DNA from: Limnoperna fortunei | Lineage: Eukaryota > Mollusca > Bivalvia > Mytilida > Modiolidae | DNA: 64,000 nt | NCBI GenBank assembly: GCA_944474755.1 | Contig: OX104122.1 | Coordinates: 12,844,641-12,908,640 of the forward strand | Reading direction: 5' to 3' | Shown: piece by piece, positions 12,116-23,155 of the stretch | How the letters are laid out: every line of letters starts with the position of its first letter | How positions within the stretch are numbered: the stretch's first letter is position 1 | Notes under the pieces: generated by a model | Told to the model about the DNA's origin: nothing | What the model saw: the letters and a program-made list of their open reading frames with translations, nothing else | The model's database searches: none | Made by a program: the position numbers and the translations under genes

Positions 12116-13572
12116 AAAAATCCCGCACGATATTTAAAATTAAAACATATCTCCACAGAATTTCTTGTCGTCGGAGAAAATCATGTGACGACTCACCGTT
12201 AACTCATCAGTTTGAATCCATCAAAGGTTTGTATGAATAATATTTAAAATATTGGAACAATGGTTAAAACATCGCATCATCTAATGATGTAATTAGTTTA
12301 TTATTTCGCATATCAATGTTTTTATCAACAAATGTAACTAATAAAAACTTTAATCACCATTTTTATTTTTCTTAATTTAGGAAAGAACGCACAAATTAAA
12401 TGAACGTGCTAATGAATATTTTACGATCTATACAACATATCCGATTTGATTTTAAAAAATGCAATAGGAAAAATCACCCCACTTTTGCCTCAACCGCTGG
12501 TAATTCCTTGGAAGGTCTCACTGCCGAAAGGTCATCCGTTATGGCATCGTCCAACCAAGGCTATATATTCCGGATACATTGCTAATTTCTCTGGATAAGC
12601 AAATAAGGCTCTGTATGCAAAATCATATCCATGTTCGATATAACCAAAGGTAAAATTTAAATCGATTGGATGTTTGCTTTTTGACGAGCGAGCAGTATTT
12701 ACCTGTATTCGTGAACAAACAATAAATTTGTTTGGAAGTAGGACAAAAGGGAAGATAATTTTGAATGACACTTTTGCATGTATTTACAACAATCAACAAT
12801 ACATGTGATAGAACTTCGATAAACCTAAATTTCCACAGATACTAAAAATAGCCAGGCCGTTACATTTTTTTTACAGTTGCGAAAAACTACTTTGGACAAC
12901 TAACATGTAAGGAGATGTATAGGTTCCTGGTTGCATTCATAAATATTTCAACAACCATAACGGTACCGGTACCGCCCACACCCAGTATTCTATATTTTCT
13001 AGTAAACAGTTTCCGTTCTTTACTACATCCCATTTCCGGTTCGATGTTTTGTTTATTCGCGTTCTTGTGTTGGATGCAGCGCAAATGAGAAGGAGAAAAT
13101 TCTTGCCCATCTGATGACCTATCATGTAGCGCATGGAAAAATACGGTAAACATGTCCGGACAATAAAAAAATTACGCGCTTGGACAATGCCAGACGCATC
13201 ACAGGATAAAGGCCCTTGAGTAGATGTCGATATAGAGTAGGCACAGTAATAGACCTACAAGAGGCAAACATTTTTTGTTCCAACCAAACATACTCTTATG
13301 TAAACGAAATCCCCTGCCCATCGATACACCCGACTTCACATACTATTTTTTTGTTTGGTGTGTTCTCTTCCTGAATTTAATTAAAATACTGTATGCTGAA
13401 CGTTAAGAACCATTCATTTAATCAATCAGCCAAATTTGAACATTTTCCTTGTGTTTCTCTTTATTGTGATAAATTAAAAGCCGGACATCTTTTTTTATGT
13501 ATGTTGTGGGATGAAAGCTTCCGTCTGTTGTCTCCGTTTTGCAAAAACCGTGACGCATATTTGTGGGGTAGC
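12116..13572. other. Non-coding; diverged relative of 8.0-9.6 kb at 12116-12610
   Basis: 12116-12300 and 12540-12610 match, in order, sequences at 8015-8220 and in the 385-bp unit (AGGCTATATATTCCGGATAC, GGATAAGCAAAT). This suggests an old duplication with internal change. 12611-13572 shows nothing recognisable. Confidence 0.45.
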
Positions 13573-15389
13573 ATCCCAGTTTGCCGATTCCCAAATTGCC
13601 GAATCCCATATTGCCGAGTCCAGTTAGCCGATTATCTTATTGCCGACAATCAAACGTATCAAAACTATATGTTATTAATGATTTTAGGAAACATAATGTT
13701 TGTCGGATAAGTTGTTTGTTAATAGATGGATTTCATGGAAATAGTTTCATAAAGATCTTTGTATTGTTTCGTATATACGTAATTATTTAAATAATAAAAT
13801 AACCAATAGATAGACCTATAATTTATTTCATTAATTTGACATCAAGCACTAGATTTATAACAAAGCAACTATTAAAGTTTTTAGATTAAAAGTTAATAAT
13901 AAAGAGATCTATCTGATGCTGCTGCATTTTACTCCAGTTAATCTTTTAATTCAGGACATCAGCTTGTGCTGCGAAAACCAAGAAAAGGATGCGTTTTGAG
14001 TTACACAGATTTAATCAATTTTTGTTTTAACTATCAGTAACCAATTTTAATTGTTATATTGCCGAACAATAATAATTGCAATTTAAAATAAATATAATGA
14101 CCTGATTATTAATTTATATTCAATTGGTAAAAACAAAGTAATATATAATGATTATATTAAACTTGTTTTAAAATCTCTTTTAAATTTTTTAATTTAAAAT
14201 TCGACATTTTTTGTTATAAATTAACGTTTTTCATGAAATCAACACTTTTGATTAGAACAATCGAATCAACAATTCAGAATGACCAAATCAACACTTTACA
14301 ACGATCAAATTGACTATTTGGAACAAAACCACAGTTGTTAAAGACCTCTTTTTCCCATTTTGTTTATATTAACATAAAGTCAATTAAAAAAAAATCCACC
14401 TTTGTTACTGGTATGCCATTTGGCAGTCTGAAAGTACTATACCTCTTCTAAACTATATCAAAAATTTAGAAAACTGTAATACTTCTGAGGTCATTATCCT
14501 TTTGGATGGCCTGAGCAAAAATAACCGAACGGGCGATACATCAAAATTTTTTATTAAAAAAATCTTTCTTTCACTTAAAATTTCATATATGGGGCATTAC
14601 ACATATAATGCTAAATTACATAAAAATGGAGAAAAAAGTATACCTGTCCACGGACTTTTTTCGGGAAATTTACCTTAAAGTTTAAGAATGGTTTTTCTAC
14701 TTTCATTTCAATGTTGTGGTCACATTGTACCACACTACACACTTTAGGAAGTGCTTCCACTGTAAAGACATTTACTGGAAAACAATATATTCTTGTTCTA
14801 CAGTAATGCCATACCTTTCAAAATATCCAACTCTTAAGCAATAGCAGTTATAAGCAAAAGCAGAAACAAAAGAGAAAATTGGGACTATTTTTTCATCCTG
14901 CCATCTTTTGACATGCACCGGAAATTCATTACATGAATAGGATAATGACCCCTTCTAACTCAATTTATAGCTCTGGAAGCATCCCTATCTTCAGGGATGA
15001 AGTCCGAGAGACTATGAAAACAGGAAATTTGCAATCCTTCCACTAGACCAAATTACTAATAATCCATTTTATGTCATCAAATGTTTTATTTTCTTTTTCA
15101 AATATCCTTCTTTCCAATAAGCCCAAAAAGTAGAACCAAAACAAGAAAAAAGCTAAAGAAAAAAAATATAAAGAAATACACTATTTTATGGGGAACTACA
15201 TTCGGACAACGAGTTGCAAAGGTCATTAATTGTGTTGTAGTTCCATTTCCTCTATAGTTTGCGTGTCAATTAAAACTATTTTCTAATAAGTTGTAAGTTA
15301 TTCCTCAAATAAAAACATATTTTAGCATAAATGTGTTTTATTCGGCAAGAATGGACTCGGTAAATTGGGAGTCGGCAATCTGGCATGGA
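13573..15389. mobile_element. ~1.8-kb element with subrepeat-containing inverted ends
   Basis: The left end (13573-13632) holds four degenerate copies of a ~16-bp word of the form TTGCCGATTCCCA. The right end (15341-15389) holds the inverted complement with about three (TCGGCAATCTGGC, TTGGGAGTCGGCAA). The interior has no transposase-like frame, so it is probably non-autonomous. The exact ends and target duplication could not be fixed. Part of its interior recurs inverted at 9630-10045. Confidence 0.7.
14487..14951. mobile_element. Nested ~465-bp MITE
   Basis: Inverted ends GAGGTCATTATCC and GGATAATGACCC are flanked by CTTCT on both sides (14482-14486 and 14952-14956), a candidate 5-bp target duplication. 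The related copy at 9630-10045 runs through this point without the insert, which gives an approximate empty site. No coding content. Confidence 0.7.
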
Positions 15390-15547
15390 ATTATTTGTGG
15401 CGTCTAAAATTTTGTATGTGTATATTCTTTGACATACATGTCACCATGAAATTCGTACCAACCAATCTCTTATATAGTTATTAATTTTAATTTAAAACTG
15501 AAATAGAAGAAACAAGTGGTTTACAAAAAACCATTCAAAAAATAATA

Positions 15548-15803
15548 GGGCCTCGGTTGCTGAATGGTTAAGGTAGTTCGTTAGCTATTGATCACGTGGT
15601 CTGTCAACACTTAGGTTGCGGGTTTGAGTCTTACTGTACTCAATCCAGTCTTAATTGAAAAGATGGCCGGTTTTACTACCGAAGGTCGGGGGTTCTCTCT
15701 GGGTACTCCGGCTTCCTCCCCAATAAATACTGGACGCCATGATATAGCTGAAAAACAGCTGAAAGTGGCGTTAAATATTATTTAAACAAACAAACAAACA
15801 AAT
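15548..15803 (+). mobile_element. tRNA-derived SINE with CAAA-repeat tail
   Basis: Starts GGGCCTCGGTTGCTGAATGG, has a GCGGGTTTGAGTC box B-like segment, the AAGGTCGGGGGTT body, the GGACGCCATGATATAGCTGA tail and ends in repeated CAAA. It lies about 400 bp upstream of the B-box gene's last exon, so probably in an intron. Confidence 0.88.
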
Positions 15804-16194
15804 AATCCAAAAACTATTTTTAAGTTACTTACGAAAACTTCACAAATGGAAAATAACTTAAAAGTTTTAATCCACAAACTTTTACATATTTTAGCGCGCA
15901 AATTGCAGAATTATTTCTATTTGTTTGTTAGTGTACATTCAGATATTTTTCAGCTACGTGTATAAAAATGCTTTCAGTTTTTATTAGGAGAGGAATGCAT
16001 GACGGTACATGTAATTAAACTCTTTACTGGTCACGTGTCGGTGTATATTGTTAAACCCAAGAAAAAACAATTTTTATTTGCCTATTTTTCATGGACAGTA
16101 CAAAATTTTACTTTATACATACTCACACACAAAGTTCTACGCATTCAGACAATAATAAAAACAGCTTTTGATTCATAATAACGAAAGTTTATAT

Positions 16195-16212
16195 TGTTTC
16201 ATTTCTTACAGG
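16195..16212 (+). other. Splice acceptor of the B-box/NHL gene
   Basis: A pyrimidine-rich TTGTTTCATTTCTTACAG immediately precedes the exon that carries the ATG ten bases later. This implies at least one upstream, probably 5'-untranslated, exon that I could not locate. Confidence 0.7.
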
Positions 16213-16222
16213 ATCATCAAAT

Positions 16223-17957
16223 ATGGCTGACAAGTCAACAGTTTGCACCATATGTGACGAGCGTCATATATATAGACAGCCCACTGACTGGTGTTTTGAA
16301 TGTGAACAGGCATTTTGTGCCGAATGTAAAGAGTTCCATGCAATTTTAAAATTGACGAAAAACCATACAACAATTCCGATCACGGCCTATCAGATCGTAG
16401 CCCAATCCATATCGTTTGTTAGTGGCTACTGTAGCGATCACGACGAAAAATATGGCATGTTTTGCCAAACTCATGACAATCTTCTCTGTCAGCAGTGTAT
16501 TGAGGGGCACTCCGAATGCAAAGATGTAATACCGCTAGCTAAAATAACAGGGAATGTGAAGACATCAGAGGCCTTCCGAGAAGCCGAACAGTGTTTGATT
16601 GATATCCATGAGAACATCTTAAATATTGATTGATATCCATGAGAACATCTTAAATATTGAGGATAAAATTAAAGACAAAAAAATACTCTTGAATAACCAG
16701 AAGGAGATAATTCTGTCTGAAATTAACAATATCCGTCAGAAAATAAATGAGCACCTTGATCAGATCGAGGCTGTTATGAGAAAAGATGTTTTGGACATAG
16801 AAAATGATGCCCATAAAGAGTTGGAGACTGCGTTAACAGTTCTGAAAGAAAAGAAGGAAAGAAATTTATCCTCGAAACAACAACTCGAGAATGTGAAAGA
16901 ACATGCATCCGATCTTCAAACATTCTTTGCATTACGACAGATTTCGTCTGAGATTTCCACAGCAGAAATATTTCTTCAGTCAATCATTGATTACGGACAT
17001 CTTGACACAACCACACTCGAGTTCGGTGTAGATGAAAATCTTAGAAGCATTCCGGATACAATTAAGACATTCGGGTGCGTTCATGTGAAGAAACGTTCAT
17101 GTGACATTAAAATTTTTAAACAGAAAGATAAACAAGCTCAGTTAGTTGGTGTACAGTCTGGATCTATCCATGATATCAAACTTGAACTAACACAGACCAT
17201 TACTACTAGCATCATTGATACATGGGGGTTTGATAGCCTACCAGACGGTAAACTGGTCTTCTGTGATTATACTGGGAAACGTGTAGTTGTTACTGATACT
17301 GACGGTAAACAGTTGTTTGTAATTCCAGTACAATACTATTCCTTTGATGTAACATGTATCAGTGACAATACCGTTGCTGTGACAACAGGTGGAGGGTCAC
17401 CTTATGGAATAAGCATTATCGATATCAGCAGTCGTAAAGTAGTGAAGATCATTGCAAGAGATAACTATTGTTGGGGTATAACATTAGTGAACGGGTCACT
17501 TGTGTATTGCGTTTACAAAAGGGGAATCGAGATGATTGACGTCAATGGTGAGAACACAACAACCATTGTCAGATGTGATTTACCACACGGTTCATATATC
17601 GCTACAAATAACGACAAACTGTACTACACCAATAAGTCCACTAACACTGTTACCTGTTGTGACATGAAAGGTAACACAATCTGGACATTAAAAGATGAGA
17701 TTATCCTTCGTATTCCGTACGGTATATCGGTCGATAATGACGGACACGTGTACGTTGTTAGTAAAGGTTGTACAAGTGTAGTCGTGTTGTCTGCTGATGG
17801 ACAACAAAGTAGACAAATTCTGAGCAAGGAAAATGGTTTGGAATATCCAATAGCAATACAATATGACAGAAACCGGAAACAACTTCTGGTTACTAATAAT
17901 AAAACTAAGAAGTTTCATGTTTGGAGTGTCATAGTAACTTCAACACTACAAGTTTAG
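16223..17957 (+). CDS. B-box / coiled-coil / NHL-type TRIM-like protein, frame broken by a 31-bp duplication
   Basis: The first frame (16223-16633, 136 residues) has two zinc-binding B-box-like modules: C8, C11, C24, C27, C32, C35, H39, H48, then C70, H73, C81, H84, C89, C92, H96. No RING domain precedes them. The second frame (to 17957, 443 residues as read) starts with a Lys/Glu-rich coiled coil of about 130 residues. It ends in a six-bladed-propeller-like NHL region with repeated blade motifs ending GISVDNDGHVYVV and SVVVLSADG. A 31-bp tandem duplication (16596-16657) shifts the frame and truncates the first frame. Discounting it leaves one 567-codon frame. The coding sequence appears to lie in one exon after a strong acceptor, and ATTAAA at 18012 is a possible poly(A) signal. 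Related proteins act as ubiquitin-ligase scaffolds or RNA/protein-binding regulators; without a RING, catalysis is doubtful. It may be a recent pseudogene, an allele or a sequence error. Confidence 0.85.
16596..16657 (+). repeat. 31-bp exact tandem duplication inside the B-box/NHL exon
   Basis: 16596-16626 is repeated without change at 16627-16657 (unit starts TGATTGATATCC and ends CTTAAATAT). 31 is not a multiple of three, so the frame shifts and a TGA follows. The two copies are identical, as expected for a very recent event or an assembly duplication. Confidence 0.97.
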
Positions 17958-18888
17958 CTTTTCTAAAAAGCTAACCGTCTCTTAGCTGCAGTTCAAATTT
18001 TATCGGGTATTATTAAAGTATCTGTTGTTTGTAATTTATATATGGATGGGTAACAATGTACCTTTTAAGGACATTCGCTAAACAATTAACCAATTGTGCT
18101 TGAGAGATTTAAATAACTGTCATAACTTCACACGTGGTTTTGGAACAAAAATTGACTCCCTGAATAAATGTTCAAAATGAGCGGTAAAAATATGTGTTGT
18201 TCCACTTGCATCAATATCAGAACGAAAATAAAGATACGGAAAATATCAGTTTTTTCCCAAACAGCCTTACAAGTAGGGAGATTTTGGTGCAGTGTTTACC
18301 TTTTAATTGCTGACCAATGCACTGAATGAAATAGAAGTCAATAAGTGGAACGTAATATTACTACTCAAAAATACTGATTACAATCCCGATTCAACCCAAG
18401 ACTATATCGAAATTTTAGTACACATACTTGTGCGATCCTGACGTAAACCAATTATACGACAAAGATATTTATAGATTTGGTGAACCACCCAATCAAGTAA
18501 CAGATAGTCATTTACTCCGTATACTGTTCATCATTTGACTATGTATACCGTCTCCCATGGGAGACGGTAATTACTATACAATTTAGAGATATATGGTTTT
18601 GATACTTCTAGTACTAAGTGTCAGTAATACGTTTTTACAGTTTGAAATAGCAGCATATTGTATCACTGACAATTTTGGAGAGTTACATTGATTATTTCTT
18701 TCGAATTTGTGCAGACGTGCGTCATTTCTTTGTGTTTGTCTCAACATAACGATACATTGTCAAAAAAAAAACGTTTCAACAAAATAAAATGCACTGACAT
18801 GCAGATAAAACATGTAAAAAGAACCTTGAGGTTTACAATAACGTGTCATCAAAGAGGCCTGGTAATTGTAAGCAGTATTCACATTTAT
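17958..18888. other. 3' flank of the B-box gene; perfect palindrome at 18546-18569
   Basis: No gene. A perfect 24-bp palindrome centred on CCATGG lies at 18546-18569 (arms TACCGTCTCCCA). A polyadenylation-like ATTAAA is at 18012. Confidence 0.6.
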
Positions 18889-19055
18889 GCGGGAGGGAAG
18901 CCATAGTTTCGGAGAAAACCCACGACCTTTAATAGGAAAATTTCCAATCCTTGACATTTAAAATTAGATTCGACTACACCCTGCCCTCAATGAGACTCGA
19001 ACCCGCAACATCAGGGTTGACAGAACACGTGATCAATAGTAGACGAATAAGCATA
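18889..19055 (-). mobile_element. tRNA-derived SINE, head-truncated
   Basis: On the minus strand it carries box B-like GCGGGTTCGAGTCTC, the GTAGTCGAATCTAA body and CCTTTAATAGG/CGGAGAAAACCC text of the family. The box A side fades out near 19055. Confidence 0.75.
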
Positions 19056-19643
19056 CTTTTTGTCCCTTTTCGAAAGCATTGTTTGCTAGTTTACATTACG
19101 ACATCTCCATCCTGTTATGTATTTTCAGTTACTATTTTTGCCCCAAAAAAAATAAATAAATAAAAGACTTTATAAAAATCAGTCAATAAAAGCAAGAATT
19201 CTTTAATTTCTAATGACACAGACTGTTATAATTTTTTAATGTATCAAATCCTGGAAATTAAAGACGTCGTGTCGTATACCTGTTATTCATTCCCAGTATT
19301 CTATTCCATATTATTATACTTTCTGTAAGAATGTCCTTTAATAGAAATACTTTACTATTTTGACATATATTTCTAAACGAATTGTGCTCCGTGCACTATG
19401 CCCTCATAGTTTCTCCACCTGCCTAAGAAAACTATTGATTTGGACGTAAATCAATTGTAATTCACGCGAATGGGCGGGGTTAACTTGTAATCAATAATTG
19501 ATCACTGCTGCGTTTTTAAATAAGGTATTTTTATCCTAGTCAACGGAAGAAGCTGATCAACTTATAACGTCTGCAAAAAAAAAAACCAAAAAAAAAAAAA
19601 AAAAACCAAAAAAAAAAAAAACAGCGGCGGTGAAAGCCTGAAA
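19056..19643. other. Non-coding, ending in an A-rich tract
   Basis: No gene. 19577-19621 is almost pure A with CC interruptions. It could be the tail of a plus-strand retroposon, but no retroposon body is recognised upstream. Confidence 0.5.
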
Positions 19644-20415
19644 ATGTCCAGGTTTGGGAAGGACGATCCCAATAAATTTCGTAAGGAATACTTTACATCA
19701 CAACGTGGCGGGGTATCATTTAATGTTCCATTAATGCCGTATTTTTCTTCTTGTTATAATGTTCCAAGTCAAGACAGTCAGTATGATAATTATAATAATG
19801 TTGTGTTGAGCATTCACTATGCCAAAATAGTGGCCAGGGTTGAAGAAACTTTGCTTTCGAGTGCTTTTTAGTCCGACCCATCGTGTATCTACATACTGAC
19901 CAATTGTTTTTCATTGGGTAAATAACATGTACCATGGTTGGTCTGACGTTATTATTGGTATAACATCACAATGAACTAAGCGGTATATATTTCTGACCTG
20001 GATTTTTTAGACGGACACTGGGACAAAACAGTTGATAATGTGGCTTTATCACAAATTTGCAGTGGATTCGTAAAGGAAGGATTTGTATTTGAAAAAAATA
20101 AATTTAAGTTTGAGCCAAATGATGGACATGTATGAAGTTGACAGCGAGATGGGAAATATGGTTGACATGTCTGCTAGTTTCGAACTAACTGAGGTTCCTC
20201 TTGCTGCTGATCACGTGATTCAGCAATTAATATGTGGTCTGAAAAAAGATATTCATTTGTTTTGACGATCGATAATTGGATAAAGTCTACAGAGACCAAA
20301 AACACTTTAAATGACTGGAAAAGTGCGCGGATGTTTCAAACACAATGCAGTACCCCTGATTTGGTAAACTTTAACGAAAGGGACATAAATGAATGGCTAA
20401 GCAAATTTGTCATTT
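19644..20415 (+). pseudogene. Unrecognised coding-like fragments
   Basis: Three or four adjoining plus-strand stretches have protein-like composition but lie in different frames: 19644-19871 (75 codons from ATG), about 20006-20129, 20083-20265 and 20232-20415. The 20083 and 20232 frames abut near 20262, as a frameshifted single reading frame would. The last stretch is rich in Asn, Asp and Trp. I recognise no domain. A decayed gene or transposon-encoded protein is the simplest reading. Chance open frames remain possible. Confidence 0.3.
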
Positions 20416-20422
20416 AAACGCA

Positions 20423-20690
20423 ATTCTAGATTCATGGTGGGTCCGCCTTTCCACATAAAATTATCACTTATTTACACCATCAGCCTAGATTAATGGTGGT
20501 TCCCCTTTTCCACATATCATTTTTTACACCACCAATCTAGATTCATGCTGGCCCAGGGTCACCTTTTCCACATACCACGTATTGACACCATCAATCTTAA
20601 TTCATGTTGGGTTTCCTTTCCACATTTCAATTATTTCAACCACCAGCATAATTCAAGGTAGGTCCCCATTCCGTGTCGCTTATTGACAAA
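20423..20690 (+). repeat. Degenerate ~60-bp tandem repeat
   Basis: Four to five diverged copies of a unit containing ATTCATGGTGGGTCC, CCTTTTCCACAT and TTTACACCATCAGC, with the words recurring every 58-64 bp. Non-coding. Confidence 0.8.
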
Positions 20691-20921
20691 TGCCACAACT
20701 TTGTGGCTCAACTCACAAGTCCCCCCAAAAAAAATGTCTATAACTAGGTCAGGGTATAAGAAAAGATTCAATTATTTGGTGTGCTAACTGATTCACCAGT
20801 CTAGATCATTGACCAATGTATGTAAACTCAACTCGCAAAAGGTTACCCAGATAGGTCAATACACATCTAATAGTGTGAGGATAATACCCTTCAATCGAGA
20901 AAAGATTCTTGATTTGGTGCA

Positions 20922-21866
20922 ATGACTTTACCAACCTCTCCCCTCGATAACATGAGAATACTTTGTTTCATTCACACTGTTACTTTTATCGGTGATGTGT
21001 ACATTTCCCATCAATTGTGTACCGCTGGTAAAGTCGATAAAAACGTACTGGCATTTATCACAGAATTTATGGAATCAGTAAGTATGTTACGTATAGTCAG
21101 TTACAACGTACTGGCATTTATCACAGAATTTATAGAATCAGTAAGTATGTTACGTATAGTCAGTTACAACGTACTGGCATTTATCACAGAATTTATAGAA
21201 TCAGTAAGTATGTTACGTATAGTCAGTTACAACGTACTGGCATTTATCACCGAATTTATGGAATCAGTAAGTATGTTACGTATAGTCAGTTACAACGTAC
21301 TGGCATTTATCACAGAATTTATAGAATCAGTAAGTATGTTACGTATAGTCAGTTACAACGTACTGGCATTTATCACAGAATTTATAGAATCAGTAAGTAT
21401 GTTACGTATAGTCAGTTACAACGTACTGGCATTTATCACAGAATTTATAGAATCAGTAAGTATGTTACGTATAGTCAGTTACAACGTACTGGCATTTATC
21501 ACATAATTTATAGAATCAGTAAGTATGTTACGTATAGTCAGTTACAACGTACTGGCATTTATCACAGAATTTATAGAATCAGTAAGTATGTTACGTATAG
21601 TCAGTTACAACGTACTGGCATTTATCACAGAATTTATAGAATCAGTAAGTATGTTACGTATAGTCAGTTACAACGTACTGGCATTTTTTATCGAATTTAT
21701 CGGATCCGTAGCAAAATTACCATATAGACTTTATGACGGCCCTGAGGGCTTACCTAATACTTGCCCTGATCAGAGTAACCACAATGTCTTGCGTCATTCA
21801 TTCCATCAATTCTGGTGCCGATTAGTTAAGGTAAATGGCTTTCAACTATTTATCACCAGTTGTTAA
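20922..21866 (+). CDS. Repetitive ORF built on a 21-residue repeat, one in-frame stop
   Basis: An open frame from ATG at 20922 runs for 40 codons, enters ten perfect-length 63-bp repeats plus a partial eleventh, and ends with about 50 non-repetitive codons at 21866. It is interrupted once, by TAA at 21504-21506 in the eighth copy, where every sister copy has GAA: a single G-to-T change. Each unit encodes NVLAFITEFI then ESVSMLRIVSY. The two flanks and the repeats share one frame over 945 bp, yet no family is recognised. No signal peptide or catalytic motif is visible. It may be a fragment of a host or element gene, or a minisatellite that happens to be open. Confidence 0.35.
21042..21703 (+). 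repeat. 63-bp minisatellite, ten copies plus a partial
   Basis: Units start at 21042, 21105, 21168, 21231, 21294, 21357, 21420, 21483, 21546 and 21609, with a truncated copy at 21672. The period is exactly 63 throughout. Units 1 and 4 share TTTATGG where the others have TTTATAG, which hints that a three-unit block was duplicated. Each unit contains TCAGTAAGTATG, a good match to a 5' splice site. Confidence 0.97.
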
Positions 21867-21888
21867 CATTAAGGTTGTATTATAGCCT

Positions 21889-22062
21889 TACTCAATCTAA
21901 TTAAAATTTAATCTTTCACTTGCTTCCCCGTTTTTGTTATTGGTCGCTGCGCACCACTAAATAAGGGGGGAGCAAGGTAAAGATTTAATTTTAATTAGAC
22001 TGAGCTGCGACTAATAACAAAAACGGGGGAGCAAGTGAAAGATTTAATTTTATTATAGATAG
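21889..22062. mobile_element. Foldback MITE-like element with a partly repeated arm
   Basis: The left arm (TCTAATTAAAATTTAATC, TTTCACTTGCTTCCCCG, GTTATTGGTCGCTGCG) is followed by two inverted partners: GGGGGGAGCAAGGTAAAG at about 21965 and ACGGGGGAGCAAGTGAAAG at about 22023. One strand can therefore pair in two alternative ways. Confidence 0.75.
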
Positions 22063-22065
22063 AGC

Positions 22066-22240
22066 CCTACTGCGGGCAGGTGTGCTCGACTCCAACATAA
22101 ATTGGCGATTATTTCTAATTTTTGGTCTATAGTATTTTTACCGGCTGCTCCGGCTTTCTTCCCTTATAGAATCGTGAGGCCGTGATTTAGATGGACAATA
22201 GCTGAAAGTGGCATAAAACCCTATACAAACAAACAAAATC
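22066..22240 (+). mobile_element. 5'-truncated SINE
   Basis: Starts at ACTGCGGGCAGGTGTGCTCG (box B lost), keeps the body and the GGCCGTGATTTAG/AGCTGAAAGTGGC tail and ends CAAACAAACAAA. It directly abuts the preceding foldback. Confidence 0.75.
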
Positions 22241-22971
22241 CATAAAAAATCCACTACCTCAACACCAGTGGATATATTCGAAACTAAATATTTTGTTCTC
22301 AGTATGTTTTATTTGTTAATAAACAAAATGCGGCATAAATTTTTCCTAATCGGAATGCTGGTTCGTTATGCCATTCGGGAAACGACAGCTTATTGATTTG
22401 GACGCAGATAACTCAAGAAGTTAGTTGTCAATAACCGGTCATCTTATTGACAATGTTGATATGTGGAATGTATTGTAGGAAAACAATCTTGCATAAAAAA
22501 TTAAAAGCGTATATGTCTAGAGTAAAGTAAACCAGAAGGTAACCACATAACAAATTCCAGGTATACAAAAATACAAAGCTATATTTTACAGAAAACACAG
22601 GAAAACAGCAAACAAGAGAGGTATTCCGTAAATAGCAATTTCACCTAAATGCTGACTGCGGCTTCCTCTCCCAATAAAAACTAGATGTCACGATATAGCT
22701 AAAATTGTTGAAAATGGCGTTTAACACCATAAAAAACCATCTTAATGTTAACAGCCGAGTCGGCTAAAAATTGTGTAAGTAAAACGCTAATAATCAAATT
22801 TATTATACAATACACATGCATGTACTGTACCACAGTTTTAATGGTTTATAAATGCTTAATTTAGAAAAAAAGACGTGTGCTATTTTTATTGGCATTATGT
22901 ATCGGTATGTGTCGTATCTTGACATTGAGTCACGAGTGAGAAATATTTATCTCTAGAAGTACCGAGATTTA
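22241..22971. other. Non-coding; SINE 3' end at 22648-22725
   Basis: No gene. 22648-22725 retains only the SINE tail (GCGGCTTCCTCTCCCAATAA, CACGATATAGCTAAAATTG, GGCGTTTAACACCAT). Confidence 0.55.
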
Positions 22972-23078
22972 TAGATTATTTACGTTTTTTGAAACGAGAT
23001 GCATTTTCTCGTCCCCTGAGATAAGATAGGGACGAGAAAATGCATCGAGCTTCATAAAACTTAAATAATCTGCTTATC
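22972..23078. mobile_element. Foldback element
   Basis: Long inverted arms AGATTATTTACGTTTTTTGA and GATGCATTTTCTCGTCCC are matched by GGGACGAGAAAATGCATCG and AACTTAAATAATCTGC across a short loop. It could form a stable hairpin. Confidence 0.75.
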
Positions 23079-23135
23079 GCTGTTTTGTAACATTGTGACG
23101 TCGCAGTGTTTACTTAACGACGTCTTGACAGCGAT

Positions 23136-23155
23136 GTGAGATGGGCCCATCTCAC
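23136..23155. repeat. Perfect 20-bp palindrome
   Basis: GTGAGATGGGCCCATCTCAC is fully self-complementary. A third GTGAGATGGG arm follows at 23166. It lies just after the foldback and may be part of the same larger element. Confidence 0.8.

Noticed and set aside
12887..13153. 88-codon minus-strand open frame
   Set aside because: No domain. An equally open overlapping frame on the same strand (12937-13134) suggests chance.
13393..13710. 105-codon plus-strand open frame
   Set aside because: It runs across the left inverted end of a transposon-like element and has no domain.
20922..21866. CRISPR-like array
   Set aside because: The 63-bp units are contiguous with no unique spacers, and the genome is eukaryotic. 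The same applies to the 28-bp and 47-bp arrays.
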